A stretch of 64,000 nucleotides of DNA from Erysipelotrichaceae bacterium (GCA_017432885.1 JAFRIE010000033.1:124001-188000); one strand, 5' to 3'. Positions 53,061-62,127 are shown, counted from the first letter of the stretch. Translations and numbers: made by a program. Notes: a model not told the origin generated them from the letters alone.

Positions 53061-53516
53061 ATGATGGATACAAGAAAAGCGGGAATCAAAATGAGCCTGA
53101 TGATAGGCGGAACGATCAGTTTCGTCAACTCTTTGGTCGGGACATTGAGTTCGGGAAGATTTACCTTTGGCGGATTTCTGTTGAGTTTCCTGATCAGTTT
53201 CCTGATCGGTTTCGGATTGGGCCTGCTAATTCCGATCAAAAAGATCGGCGATACGCTGATCCGGAAAAACGGGCTGCAGCCAGGGACACGGAAAGCCAGA
53301 CTGCTGGAAGCACTGGTGTCCGATCTGGTCTATTCACCGATCATGACTTTCGTGATGGTTTACCTGGCCTACTCTCAGGCCACGTCACATGGGGCAAAGA
53401 TCCCATTTGGACCGATGCTTCTGAAATCGGAATGCATCAGTTTTGTAGCGGCGTTTATTCTGAGTTTTCTGCTTACTCCGTTTTATACAAAGCTGATATT
53501 CAAGAAGTCAAATTAA
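53061..53516 (+). CDS. Small four-helix membrane protein, DUF2798-like
   Basis: 151 residues from ATG 53061 (or 53064), with AGAGAAGAAAGATAAA in front. Two helix pairs, each with 'FLLSFLISFLIGFGLGLLIPIKKIG' or 'VAAFILSFLLTPFYTKLIF' endings, give a tandem layout like DUF2798 proteins. The function is unknown. It is the last gene of the riboswitch-controlled operon and may be an accessory to purine uptake or simply a passenger. Confidence 0.65.
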   Translation: MMDTRKAGIKMSLMIGGTISFVNSLVGTLSSGRFTFGGFLLSFLISFLIGFGLGLLIPIKKIGDTLIRKNGLQPGTRKARLLEALVSDLVYSPIMTFVMVYLAYSQATSHGAKIPFGPMLLKSECISFVAAFILSFLLTPFYTKLIFKKSN

Positions 53517-53526
53517 ACATTAATAA

Positions 53527-53558
53527 GAAAAGACCATCCAGTCGGATGATTTTTCTTT
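53527..53558 (+). terminator. Probable terminator of the nucleoside transporter operon
   Basis: Short stem CATCC/GGATG with an AGTC loop, extended by A-T pairs around a mismatch, and followed by TTTTTCTTTT. Weaker than the others in the window. Confidence 0.55.
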
Positions 53559-53591
53559 TAGCGGGTCAGACCTCCAATAAAATGATTATTG

Positions 53592-53597
53592 TATAAT
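53592..53597 (+). promoter_or_regulatory. -10 box upstream of the transglutaminase-like surface protein gene
   Basis: TATAAT 33 bases before the ATG at 53631; no convincing -35 was found. Confidence 0.45.
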
Positions 53598-53630
53598 AGA
53601 AGAGGACAAAATATGCAAGGAGAGCCTATC

Positions 53631-56600
53631 ATGAAACGATGCATAATTCGATTATTAAGTATTCTTTTATTCTGTTCTTCTCTAATCAGTACAAGGATCG
53701 TATATGCGGAAGAAGACCAGACAGATCTTGCTTCGATTACGACTGTTGAGCAGGATCCTGTTACCGGAAATCTGCTGATAACATCTGAAAACAGAGAATG
53801 GCTGAATGAGATCTATGCGTTAAAGAATGCCGGTTATGACTGGAGCAAAACGATCTATTTCTCTACGGGAGAAAGGATTAACTATAACAACCGCTGGTCG
53901 CCTGTTGTTTTTGAATCGGATGATGAAGGCATATGCGGTATCACAATAACACATGATGCACTGCTGTACCATGAAGTAGCAAGCGGTGATACTGTGATTA
54001 CTTTTCCGGCGACGGATTCGTTTGAGAACTTTTCTTTAGAGTTACAGGATCTTGATGCATGCATGGAAATGACCGATAATGTTGCGGTTCATATGGACGA
54101 TGAGAAAAATCTGATCATTGAAGTTGATGATTGTGCATGGGCTGAAGAGATGGCTACATGGGATAGCAACATGAAGGATATTAATAACCATATCAGTCTG
54201 GATTCTTCATCAGCTCATTTTGATATCTGGTCGGATGGATATAGCTTTATTTATGAAAATGGTATTGTTACAGTTCAGAATTTCGAACTGGTTTCTAGAG
54301 GGGTTTCTGATGGGATATATGACCTGATTTTCCATGTTTATGGTTATGTGCCTTATCGATTGGATGCGGATTTGAGTATTTCGGGAATTATTAAAGAAAG
54401 AACAGCTGAACTAAGTGTGACTGCTGAAACAGGAGATCTGGTGATCACTTGTGGTGATGCGGACTTTCTGGATGGGATTATGAGATATAACGAGAGATAT
54501 TCCGATGAGAACGGCAATCAGATCAGATATGTTCCAGGCGGCAGAGTAAATATTGATCTTGAGAATGGTAGTGCGGAATTGAGGAACGATAGAGGTCATA
54601 GACCTGATGGTAGCACCTGGGAGAACGACAGTTTTCACAGAGACGGGAATACGATAGTTGTTTATAATGAAACGCTTAAGAATTGGGGTAATCTTTATGA
54701 TACCGATTCAGCAAGAGTAAGAGTGCATTCTTACGGATACAGTGAAGAGACAATCAATAATGTTATTATCAGAAATATAAGAAGCGAAGGTTCGCCTTTG
54801 GTATCGGTTGTTCAGGACGAAGATACCCATGATCTGCTGATTACTTCAGGTAACAGGCAATGGCTGAACGAGATGTATGAACTGTCGCTTGATCGGCCTG
54901 GCGGTTCAAGCTTATCAGATTTCAGATTTTCCACCGGACAGATCATTACCTATACCGGAAGATATTCCGACAATTTTACCAATATCGTTTATACAAGGGA
55001 TCAGGATGGTGTAAACGGCATTACGATTAAGTATAATGCTCTGTTAGACAGCAATGTTGAAAGCGGAAACAGCACCTTGTTCTTGCCTAGAACAGCATCT
55101 TTTCCTGGGATTTCGATCGAAATCGAAAATCTTGTTGCCTGTGAAGATGCGCCGGAAGATGTGCGGGTCCATCTTGACGAAAACAACAACCTGATCATTA
55201 CACCCGGTGATTCACAATGGGCAGATCGGCTGGTAAACTGGGATGGATATGGTGATTTTACCAATCATATCGATCTGGTCGGTTCCGGAAGTTATGGTTA
55301 TATGATAAAAATTAACAAGTATTATGCAACTCTTGAAGAAAATCAAATAACGGTTCCTGAATATCTTTTAGTATCTGCAGCGATTCCGGATGGAATCTAT
55401 GATTTGGATTTTTATCTATATGGATATGCTGTTCTTCATCTAGATGCAGATATTGAAGTTACGGGTATTATGAAAGAACTGCGGGAAGAAGTAAGTGTTA
55501 CGGCAGAAAACGGAGATCTGGTGATTACTTGCTATGACGAAGATTTCTTAGAGGGTATCGAAAAATATACCGAATACTATAATCAGACACAAAAGAGGAT
55601 ACCAGGTGGATTTGTAGACGTTTTTATTCAAAATCCGGATAATTCATCAGGGTATCTGTATTCCGCTTATGCGCCGTTCAATAATGTTAAGACATATGAT
55701 GATGGCGGAACATATGAAAGAACAGAACTCAGCAGAGTGAATAACTCTGTTGTTGTAAGTAACAAAAGATTAAAAACAACCAATCTGCATAATACCGATT
55801 CGGCAAGAGTTGAGATTCATGCTTATGGTTACCAGCCGGTAGTAATAGAAAACGTAATCATTAGAAATGTGCGTAGAACAGACGTACCGGATGATGTTTC
55901 AGTAACAATCGATGCAAACGGTGATTTTATAATTAACAGCCAGAACAACAAGGATTGGCTCGAAAAGCTATGTGAATACTCAGTCGAACCGGATTATTCT
56001 TCTTTCGGAAAGATTATTCTTTTGCAGTTCGATGAAAGAAATCAGCGATATGAACAAAAGGGACAGCTGATATATTATTTTTACTATTTTGACGGAGAAA
56101 AGGTTGTTCTCGAGGCTGACAAGCTGATTCACAGCGGCATTCCTAGCGGGACGTATAGACTGAAGTTTGCTGCGGAGGGATATATGGATCTGGATACCGA
56201 ACTGGAAATTACCATTGTCGGTACAAAAGAAAAACCAGACGACATAGCTGTCAGACTTGATGAAAACGGAGATCTGATCATTTATTTAGAAAACGGAGAA
56301 GACGAAGAGTATCTTGCGAATATTGCAAAGCAGGGATCATATGACGGAAACGAACCGATAGAAGTCGGTGGAGAGGTGATTCTTAAAAACAATAATGTGC
56401 AGGAGTGGATATCAAACGCGCGGCAACCCGGAATGATCGTTTATGATGAAGAAAACAACATAACAAGAGTTCGTTTTAGTGTGTATAAATTTCCGTATTT
56501 ATCCGGAAATCATATTGTAAGTATTTTTTCTGCGGGATATGGATCAGTATACAAGGCCAACAACGATTACATAAATCTGGAGATTTTCTTGCCGTTTATC

Positions 56601-58886
56601 AATGAATCATTCGCCACAAATCTCATCGTTGGCGATTCTGTGCAGTATACTGTGAATACAGACAAGAATATAAGCTGGTCAACAGATGATGTAGATGTGG
56701 CGAGCGTCGATGAGAACGGCCTGCTTACGGCCAAGAAAGCCGGAACGGTACATCTCAACATGCAGGTAGAAGGTTATGAATATGTTGATTCATTAGAGAT
56801 AACGATCAGTAAAAATGTGAAGTTTGCGATCACTTACGGGAACATGCTAGAAAGTGATGAGAATCCCAACCCTGAATACTATATCTATGATGAAACTGAT
56901 GTCATAACGCTTCAAAATGCCTTCAGGAACGGATACAACTTCCTAGGGTGGTTTACGCTTGACGGAACAAACGGCAAATGGGGAACGCAGGTTAAGACAA
57001 TCAAGAGAAATCTGGAAGAGCCGGTAACGGTATACGCCAAGTGGTCTCCAATCAAATATACGATCAAGTATATACTTAACGGAGGTACTAACAATAAAGC
57101 AAACAAGACTTCCTATACGGTTGAAACCTGTTTCGATCTGACTGATCCTGTGAAAAAAGGATATGCTTTCCTTGGATGGACAGACCAGTATGGAAATGCA
57201 GTTACAACAACGGAAGGACGTTATGAGAATCTGACACTTACCGCAACGTTTGCATCGGAACCGACACAGTATGAGATCGTTCTCGATCCGATGGACGGAA
57301 CGCTTGCGGCAAAGCAGTCCTACGATGCCAGACTGATACTGCAGAATGATGGAACATATACAGGTTCTTACAACGTAACGGATACGACATACAAGCTTCC
57401 GAAGCTTGTGAAGGATTTCTACAAGTTCAATGGATGGTACGATCATGAGACGGAAAAGAAAGTTAGTTCAGTTGCCAAGGGTTCAATAGGAAACAAGGAT
57501 CTGTATGCGAACTTTACGCCTGTTTCCTACAAGATCACCTATAACACAAACAAGGGCAAGATCCTGGTGAAGAACACCAAGGCGGAGAAGTTTTATGATA
57601 CGACATTCTCGATAGAAACGGAGTCGCTGGATCTTCCTGTTTCTGAAGAGGTCTACAGAAAGGGTTATATTTTCAAGGGATGGTATCTGGATAAGGAGCT
57701 TACTGTACCTTATGTTTCCATTGAAGATCTGGAACTGAGGAATACGGCTATTTATGCAAAATGGGAACCGATCACTTATAGGATTCAGTTTGTATCCGAT
57801 CAGTATGAATCGGAACCGGTCACGATCCAATATGATCAGTCCTACAGGATTCCGGACGATATCTTCCATGTCCCTGGTATGAAGGTACAGAAGTATACCT
57901 ATATGTTGAACGGGAAAACCGTAACCGTAGCAGCAAACAAAACGATCAAGAACCTTGTTTCCGAGAACGGAACCGATACGATCGTCTTCCGTGTCGCAAA
58001 GGACAGCAATCAGAACGAATTATGGGACATCTATTCTCCTGACGGGAAGAAGCTCCCAATCAAAAACAGATTCGGCGAAAAAGTCTATACGTATTGTAAT
58101 ACGCAGATCCCTGCCGGATTGGGTACCCCGACATTGTCCAATGCACAGATCGATGAGCTGATCGCCATGGTTGATTCCCAAAGAGGTCTCTCTCCTGAAG
58201 AAGTGGATATCAGTGTCCTGGATGAGGTGGCTGCAAGGATCACGACCCTGGCGGATGCGGCGTGCTATTTGCAGAGGGCCAAATTCTCTTTCACAAATAA
58301 AGGTCTGGCTAATGCCGATATATTCGGACCGGATGTCGGAAACATCGGTTTTTCCGATGATGAGTTCCTTTATACGATTCCGGGAGCCGAATCACTGCTG
58401 GTGAATGAAGGACAATGCTCTTCCAGCACTTCTCTGATGGAATACCTCCTGCAAGGCGACTATGACGAATTGGGTTATATCAAGATCTCTCAGAACAATA
58501 ATGGTCATGCGATGATTTATATCCTGTCGGGAGATAAGTATTATCTGGTCGATCCTACGGAGTATGTTTACAGGGGCGGCGGCCTGTGGTTGAGATTCCT
58601 GAACGCTGACAAAGCGAGTTCACAATCCTTGGAAGAATTGGTTCAGATTGTTCATAATGCCAATTATCCTACACCGAGAGAACCGAATATCAAAACAGTT
58701 GCGTATGTCTATGACGGCGTCTTCTGCATGTGCGGAGAAGATGGATGGATCAATGACCCGGGGGTGAATATTAAGTTTCCGGTAGGGGCACAGGTCAAGG
58801 CATTTATCGGCTTTGATCATCCTGTATTTGCCCAACCGCAGCATTCAACATCTCAGTCCATGATTCTCGGTGTCATACTGAGATAG
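53631..58886 (+). CDS. Giant secreted protein with B-repeats and transglutaminase-like domain
   Basis: 1751 residues from ATG 53631 (AAGGAGAGCCTATC in front); the signal peptide ends near VYA-EE. The first about 950 residues are alternating repeats, most beginning '(V/I)..D..GDL.IT......WL..' and ending 'G.Y.L.....GY', in two related types that resemble DUF1533 modules. A BIG2-like domain follows (ISWSTDDVDVASVDENG, about 1010-1060), then four or five InlB B-repeats (about 1062-1450). The C-terminal 200 residues hold a transglutaminase-like triad C1596 (GQCSSST), H1626 (NGHAMIY) and D1641 (LVDPTEY). No LPXTG is present. It may crosslink or cleave peptides at the cell surface; attachment is unknown. 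Confidence 0.87.
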   Translation: MKRCIIRLLSILLFCSSLISTRIVYAEEDQTDLASITTVEQDPVTGNLLITSENREWLNEIYALKNAGYDWSKTIYFSTGERINYNNRWSPVVFESDDEGICGITITHDALLYHEVASGDTVITFPATDSFENFSLELQDLDACMEMTDNVAVHMDDEKNLIIEVDDCAWAEEMATWDSNMKDINNHISLDSSSAHFDIWSDGYSFIYENGIVTVQNFELVSRGVSDGIYDLIFHVYGYVPYRLDADLSISGIIKERTAELSVTAETGDLVITCGDADFLDGIMRYNERYSDENGNQIRYVPGGRVNIDLENGSAELRNDRGHRPDGSTWENDSFHRDGNTIVVYNETLKNWGNLYDTDSARVRVHSYGYSEETINNVIIRNIRSEGSPLVSVVQDEDTHDLLITSGNRQWLNEMYELSLDRPGGSSLSDFRFSTGQIITYTGRYSDNFTNIVYTRDQDGVNGITIKYNALLDSNVESGNSTLFLPRTASFPGISIEIENLVACEDAPEDVRVHLDENNNLIITPGDSQWADRLVNWDGYGDFTNHIDLVGSGSYGYMIKINKYYATLEENQITVPEYLLVSAAIPDGIYDLDFYLYGYAVLHLDADIEVTGIMKELREEVSVTAENGDLVITCYDEDFLEGIEKYTEYYNQTQKRIPGGFVDVFIQNPDNSSGYLYSAYAPFNNVKTYDDGGTYERTELSRVNNSVVVSNKRLKTTNLHNTDSARVEIHAYGYQPVVIENVIIRNVRRTDVPDDVSVTIDANGDFIINSQNNKDWLEKLCEYSVEPDYSSFGKIILLQFDERNQRYEQKGQLIYYFYYFDGEKVVLEADKLIHSGIPSGTYRLKFAAEGYMDLDTELEITIVGTKEKPDDIAVRLDENGDLIIYLENGEDEEYLANIAKQGSYDGNEPIEVGGEVILKNNNVQEWISNARQPGMIVYDEENNITRVRFSVYKFPYLSGNHIVSIFSAGYGSVYKANNDYINLEIFLPFINESFATNLIVGDSVQYTVNTDKNISWSTDDVDVASVDENGLLTAKKAGTVHLNMQVEGYEYVDSLEITISKNVKFAITYGNMLESDENPNPEYYIYDETDVITLQNAFRNGYNFLGWFTLDGTNGKWGTQVKTIKRNLEEPVTVYAKWSPIKYTIKYILNGGTNNKANKTSYTVETCFDLTDPVKKGYAFLGWTDQYGNAVTTTEGRYENLTLTATFASEPTQYEIVLDPMDGTLAAKQSYDARLILQNDGTYTGSYNVTDTTYKLPKLVKDFYKFNGWYDHETEKKVSSVAKGSIGNKDLYANFTPVSYKITYNTNKGKILVKNTKAEKFYDTTFSIETESLDLPVSEEVYRKGYIFKGWYLDKELTVPYVSIEDLELRNTAIYAKWEPITYRIQFVSDQYESEPVTIQYDQSYRIPDDIFHVPGMKVQKYTYMLNGKTVTVAANKTIKNLVSENGTDTIVFRVAKDSNQNELWDIYSPDGKKLPIKNRFGEKVYTYCNTQIPAGLGTPTLSNAQIDELIAMVDSQRGLSPEEVDISVLDEVAARITTLADAACYLQRAKFSFTNKGLANADIFGPDVGNIGFSDDEFLYTIPGAESLLVNEGQCSSSTSLMEYLLQGDYDELGYIKISQNNNGHAMIYILSGDKYYLVDPTEYVYRGGGLWLRFLNADKASSQSLEELVQIVHNANYPTPREPNIKTVAYVYDGVFCMCGEDGWINDPGVNIKFPVGAQVKAFIGFDHPVFAQPQHSTSQSMILGVILR

Positions 58887-58992
58887 CAGAATTGCTACAT
58901 TCTACATCGTAAACAGTAATTCTTAGTCCTGCTTTAAAAGACTGTTCCCCGTCTATTCGAGACTGGCGTTCAGGAAGATAGAAAAATAGATT

Positions 58993-59018
58993 AAACGGCT
59001 TGAAGAAGCCGTTTTTCT
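58993..59018 (+). terminator. Intrinsic terminator
   Basis: Nine-pair stem AAACGGCTT/AAGCCGTTT with a GAAG loop and following T-run, about 105 bases after the surface-protein stop. Confidence 0.85.
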
Positions 59019-59066
59019 GTCCGGATGTTATTCAATTATATTCAAATTAATTGTAAATAGTTATGA

Positions 59067-59088
59067 TATAGTGTAAAATTACACTATA
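59067..59088. promoter_or_regulatory. 22-bp palindrome, candidate XRE operator
   Basis: TATAGTGTAA-AA-TTACACTATA has perfect ten-base arms. It overlaps the probable -10 (TATGAT, 59062-59067) and ends next to AAGGAGG of the XRE gene, so the regulator probably represses itself there. Confidence 0.75.
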
Positions 59089-59097
59089 AGGAGGACT

Positions 59098-59565
59098 ATG
59101 GACAGGAAGGAGTTTATTCAAAGGGTTTCCAGAAACTGCAAGCTGATCCGTACGGAATACGGCTATTCGCAAGATCAGATGTCCCTGGCTATCGGCGTAT
59201 CTAAGAAGTCTTTGGTAGAGACAGAAAAAGGAAGAAGACTGCTGGGCTGGAACGAAGCGGTAACGGTCGCAACCGTATTTGCCGGAAGCAATCTTCTGCA
59301 GAATGAGTTTGGGGGAGAGTTATCTGACATGATCCGGGCGCTTGCTTTTGACCATACCGATGTCGTCTATCCGCAGACCATGGGAGGAAAGATCTGGTGG
59401 AAGATCGTCGAAGAGAAAAACGGCTACCGTCTGCAGCAGAACATCCTTTCCGGGCATTACCGTCTGTTGGATCCGCATGACGGCAGGATGGTCTCTTCTT
59501 TTGATCTTAATGAGATCCAAAACTTTATCAAAAACCTGTCCCTGTTTAAAGATGAAAACAAATAA
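59098..59565 (+). CDS. XRE-family transcriptional regulator
   Basis: 155 residues with AAGGAGGACT before the ATG. Residues about 10-65 form the helix-turn-helix (LIRTEYGYSQDQMSLAIGVSKKSLVETEKGRR). The rest, about 90 residues, is a mixed alpha/beta unit with 'KIWWKIVEEKNGYRLQQNILSGHYRLLDPHDG', likely for dimerisation or ligand sensing. It probably autoregulates through the 22-bp palindrome. The membrane protein gene overlaps its last 14 bases, a typical regulator plus regulated-membrane-partner arrangement. Confidence 0.88.
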   Translation: MDRKEFIQRVSRNCKLIRTEYGYSQDQMSLAIGVSKKSLVETEKGRRLLGWNEAVTVATVFAGSNLLQNEFGGELSDMIRALAFDHTDVVYPQTMGGKIWWKIVEEKNGYRLQQNILSGHYRLLDPHDGRMVSSFDLNEIQNFIKNLSLFKDENK

Positions 59566-60070
59566 AACGATCCGTTTGTACAATATCATTCTGCCGATCT
59601 GGCTACTGATATGGTGGCCAAGCTACCTTTGGCTGGGACTGATTCCGGCAAACTATCTTTTTGACTACCTGGTGACTTATCTGTCGATGAAAAAACTGGG
59701 GATCGAGGACTGTAAGCAGAAGGCACAGAATCATTCCTGGAAAGTCTGTCTGATCGGTTTCTTTTCGGACTTTGTTGCTGCGGCTTTTCTGCTGGCTTTT
59801 CTTTATCTGACAGACATCATACTGCCGAATGAATTGGGCGAATCGATTTCTTACGGATTAAGCTGGAAACCGAATCTGTTTTCCATCCTCATCATTCTGA
59901 TTGCGATTGCAATTGCGGGCGTACTGATCTATCTGCTGAACCGGTGGATGTTCAAAAAGGATACGGATCTTGGTAAGGAACAGATCCACAGGATCGCTCT
60001 GAATCTGGCAATCTTTACGGCTCCATATCTCTTCCTGATTCCTTCTTCCCTGATCTATCACGGAATGTGA
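59552..60070 (+). CDS. Membrane protein coupled to XRE regulator
   Basis: 172 residues from ATG 59552, inside the end of the XRE gene, in a different frame and without its own ribosome binding site, so translation is coupled. Four membrane helices (about 10-35, 60-85, 105-130 and 148-168), short loops, no motif recognised. The pairing suggests it responds to or transmits a signal to the XRE protein, but this is inference. Its stop overlaps the extended -10 of the ECF gene promoter. Confidence 0.72.
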   Translation: MKTNKTIRLYNIILPIWLLIWWPSYLWLGLIPANYLFDYLVTYLSMKKLGIEDCKQKAQNHSWKVCLIGFFSDFVAAAFLLAFLYLTDIILPNELGESISYGLSWKPNLFSILIILIAIAIAGVLIYLLNRWMFKKDTDLGKEQIHRIALNLAIFTAPYLFLIPSSLIYHGM

Positions 60071-60076
60071 TATAAT
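60068..60076 (+). promoter_or_regulatory. Extended -10 promoter of the ECF S-component gene
   Basis: TGATATAAT is a perfect extended -10 (TGn-TATAAT), overlapping the stop of the preceding gene. No strong -35 is needed in such promoters. The expected transcription start near 60083 gives a leader of about 120 bases. Confidence 0.65.
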
Positions 60077-60082
60077 AAAACC

Positions 60083-60190
60083 GTTCTTTCAGGAAGAAGG
60101 AACATCGGACTGAAGTCTTAGTAGAAGTAAGAATTAACGATATCACGAAGGTATCACTTTTCCGGCAAGGAAGAAAGATACCTTTTATTT
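60083..60190 (+). ncRNA. Structured attenuator leader, possible riboswitch of unassigned class
   Basis: A first hairpin (CCG..GTTC / GAAC..CGG, about 60081-60108) is followed by a purine-rich stretch. Then GATATC (60139-60144) can pair with GGTATC (60150-60155), while AAGGTATC (60148-60155) can instead pair with GATACCTT (60177-60184) and is followed by TTTTATTT, an intrinsic terminator. The two pairings exclude each other. I could not match the aptamer part to TPP, THF, preQ1, FMN, SAM, cobalamin or T-box consensus sequences. Confidence 0.6.
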
Positions 60191-60205
60191 GTGGAGGAAA
60201 GTAAT

Positions 60206-60724
60206 ATGAAAACAAAACAGCTGGTATTGACAGCCTTATTTATCGCCTTGGGTGTTGTTCTGCCGATGGCCTTCCATGCCATTCCAAACGGCGGAACGCT
60301 GTTTTCACCGATGCATATTCCGGTACTGATCTGTGGTCTGGTCACGGGACCTGTGACAGGACTGATCGCCGGTGCTGCAACGCCGCTTCTGTCGTCAACT
60401 CTGACAGGCATGCCTCCGGCACCGATGCTTCCGGGGATGGTTGTAGAATTGAGTGTCTATGGTCTGGCGAGCGGCCTGATGATGAAACTGATGAAAAGCA
60501 ACAAATCATTCAAGAAGATTTATATTGCCTTAGTCGTGGCGATGCTGTGCGGCAGGATCGCAGGCGGTCTGGTCAACGGACTGATCCTGAATGCCGGGAA
60601 CTATACGCTGAAGATGTGGGTCACGGCCTATTTTGTCAGAGGTATAGCCGGGATCGTAACGCATCTGCTGATCATACCGGTCGTCGTCAGGGCACTGCAG
60701 AGAGCCAACCTGACAGCCGTATAA
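60206..60724 (+). CDS. ECF transporter S component
   Basis: 172 residues from ATG 60206 with GGAGGAAAGTAAT in front; an in-frame GTG upstream is less likely. Six membrane helices; 'LVLTALFIALGVVLPMAFHAIPNGGTLFSPMHIPVLICGLVTGP' and 'GLIAGAATPLLSSTLTGMPP' are the S-component hallmarks (helix 1 docking residues and loop 1). It captures a vitamin or precursor and works with the EcfAAT module encoded elsewhere. The substrate is not readable; the attenuator leader suggests regulation by that vitamin. Confidence 0.88.
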   Translation: MKTKQLVLTALFIALGVVLPMAFHAIPNGGTLFSPMHIPVLICGLVTGPVTGLIAGAATPLLSSTLTGMPPAPMLPGMVVELSVYGLASGLMMKLMKSNKSFKKIYIALVVAMLCGRIAGGLVNGLILNAGNYTLKMWVTAYFVRGIAGIVTHLLIIPVVVRALQRANLTAV

Positions 60725-60784
60725 TCGCAACGAAGCAGCATGAAGCTGCTTTTTCTATGGCTGAAATAGATGACAGAAATATGC

Positions 60785-60790
60785 TATAAT
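60785..60790 (+). promoter_or_regulatory. -10 box of ogt, very short leader
   Basis: TATAAT ends 11 bases before the ogt ATG, so the leader would be about five bases, too short for a standard ribosome binding site. Confidence 0.5.
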
Positions 60791-60801
60791 TAGACAGAAA
60801 G

Positions 60802-61347
60802 ATGAATTACATAAAAAGATACCATACACCGGAGGGATTTTCCGATCTGATCCTGGTCAGTGACGGATCCTGTCTTACCGGTCTGTGTTTTGAAGGAACA
60901 AAGGATTCAAAGGATGCCCACGGGGAAGAAAAGGATCTTCCTGTTTTTGAAGAGACAGTCCGGTGGCTGGATATTTATTTCCAAGGCAAAGAACCGGATT
61001 TTCTGCCTCCTTACAGACTTTCTGCGGGAAGCGCATTCCGGGAAGAAGTCAGTGAACAGATGAAACAGATTCCTTTCGGTAAGACGCTTACCTATGGGGA
61101 ACTGGCAGAGACGATGGCAAAGAAAAGAGGCATCAAAAAAATGTCCGCCCAGGCGGTAGGAAATGCGGTTGGCGCCAATCCTTTATGTATTATCATTCCC
61201 TGCCATCGGGTCATGGGGAAAGACGGCAATCTGACCGGATACGGAGGCGGACTGGAAAACAAGCTGGCTCTATTGAAACTGGAAGGCGTCGATACGGAGA
61301 ATTTCCATTTTCCAAAAAAGAAAACAAAAGGAGCTGTTGCGAAATGA
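60802..61347 (+). CDS. ogt: Methylated-DNA-protein-cysteine methyltransferase
   Basis: 181 residues. The N-terminal about 85 residues form the ribonuclease-like domain; the C-terminal DNA-binding and methyl-accepting part has 'PFGKTLTYGELAETMAKK', AVGNAVGANP and the active-site I-I-P-C134-H-R-V, followed by 'TGYGGGLENKLALLKLEG'. It removes O6-methyl from guanine in a suicide reaction. The stop lies within the terminator hairpin. A TATAAT sits unusually close to the ATG. Confidence 0.93.
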   Translation: MNYIKRYHTPEGFSDLILVSDGSCLTGLCFEGTKDSKDAHGEEKDLPVFEETVRWLDIYFQGKEPDFLPPYRLSAGSAFREEVSEQMKQIPFGKTLTYGELAETMAKKRGIKKMSAQAVGNAVGANPLCIIIPCHRVMGKDGNLTGYGGGLENKLALLKLEGVDTENFHFPKKKTKGAVAK

Positions 61348-61366
61348 GAATACCAGCTCCTTTTTA
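61326..61366. terminator. Terminator overlapping the ogt stop
   Basis: Eleven-pair stem AAAAGGAGCTG/CAGCTCCTTTT; the loop contains the last ogt codons and its TGA. Flanking A and T runs also serve the convergent tatD gene, whose stop is nine bases further on. Confidence 0.8.
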
Positions 61367-61374
61367 TATGTCGT

Positions 61375-62127
61375 TCAGCGAAATACGCGGTCGAAGTTCA
61401 TTTCCACAGTCCTGCACAGTTCTGCAAGCGGAACCTGTTTCATATCCGCGATCGCTTTATAGATCCTGATCACATCCCATGGTTCATGTCTTTTGTCTTT
61501 GATCGGACTCTGATACGGCGCGTCTGTCTCAATCAGCAGTCTCTCCAACGGGACATGTCTTATTACTTCCGCGGGTCTTCTGGCACCCTTAAAGAGAATG
61601 CTGGCTCCAAAAGAGAGATAATAACCCTGTTTCAGATATAGATCGGCCGTTTCAACGGAACCGCTGTAACTGTGGATGATCCCCCGGACCTTGTACTGTT
61701 TCAGAATGTTCAGCGTATCCTGTGTGGCCTTGCGGCTATGGATATCAACCGGAAGATCTCTTTCACAGGCGATCTCCAGCTGTCTCCTGAAGAAATACTG
61801 CTGGTATTCTTTGGTGTGCGGATGGGAATAATAATCAAGCCCCGTCTCACCGATCATATCCGGTTTCACTTCATCGATGATTTTCTCAAGTCGATTCAGT
61901 CTGTCAAGGCTATGATCCTCTTCAAGATCCTGAGGATGAATAGCCATGGCAAGTCTGAGATCCGGATAAGCTTTTCTCAGCTCTATGCTCCGATCAAGAT
62001 CGTGCCTGCTGCAGCAGATGAGGATGGCTTTTCGGACGTTTGCTTCCATCATGGCTTCAAGCAGCTGCTGCCTGTCTTTTTCAAACTGCCTTGATCCAAG
62101 ATGACAATGCGCATCACAGTAAATCAT
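61375..62127 (-). CDS. tatD: TatD-family metal-dependent hydrolase
   Basis: 250 residues. Metal ligands are seen in CDAHCH (D5, H7, H9), GETGLDYY, DIHSRKA, GIIHSYSG and ETDAPYQSP. Family members are 3'-5' DNA exonucleases or phosphodiesterases for DNA repair and fragmentation, cytoplasmic. The nucleoside hydrolase gene starts 37 bases upstream on the same strand, so both form one leftward transcript; a link with nucleotide recycling is plausible. Confidence 0.92.
   Translation of the reverse strand: MIYCDAHCHLGSRQFEKDRQQLLEAMMEANVRKAILICCSRHDLDRSIELRKAYPDLRLAMAIHPQDLEEDHSLDRLNRLEKIIDEVKPDMIGETGLDYYSHPHTKEYQQYFFRRQLEIACERDLPVDIHSRKATQDTLNILKQYKVRGIIHSYSGSVETADLYLKQGYYLSFGASILFKGARRPAEVIRHVPLERLLIETDAPYQSPIKDKRHEPWDVIRIYKAIADMKQVPLAELCRTVEMNFDRVFR

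Noticed and set aside
60083-60190. T-box leader
   Set aside because: No T-box sequence (AGGGTGGNACCGCG) or specifier-loop features are present.
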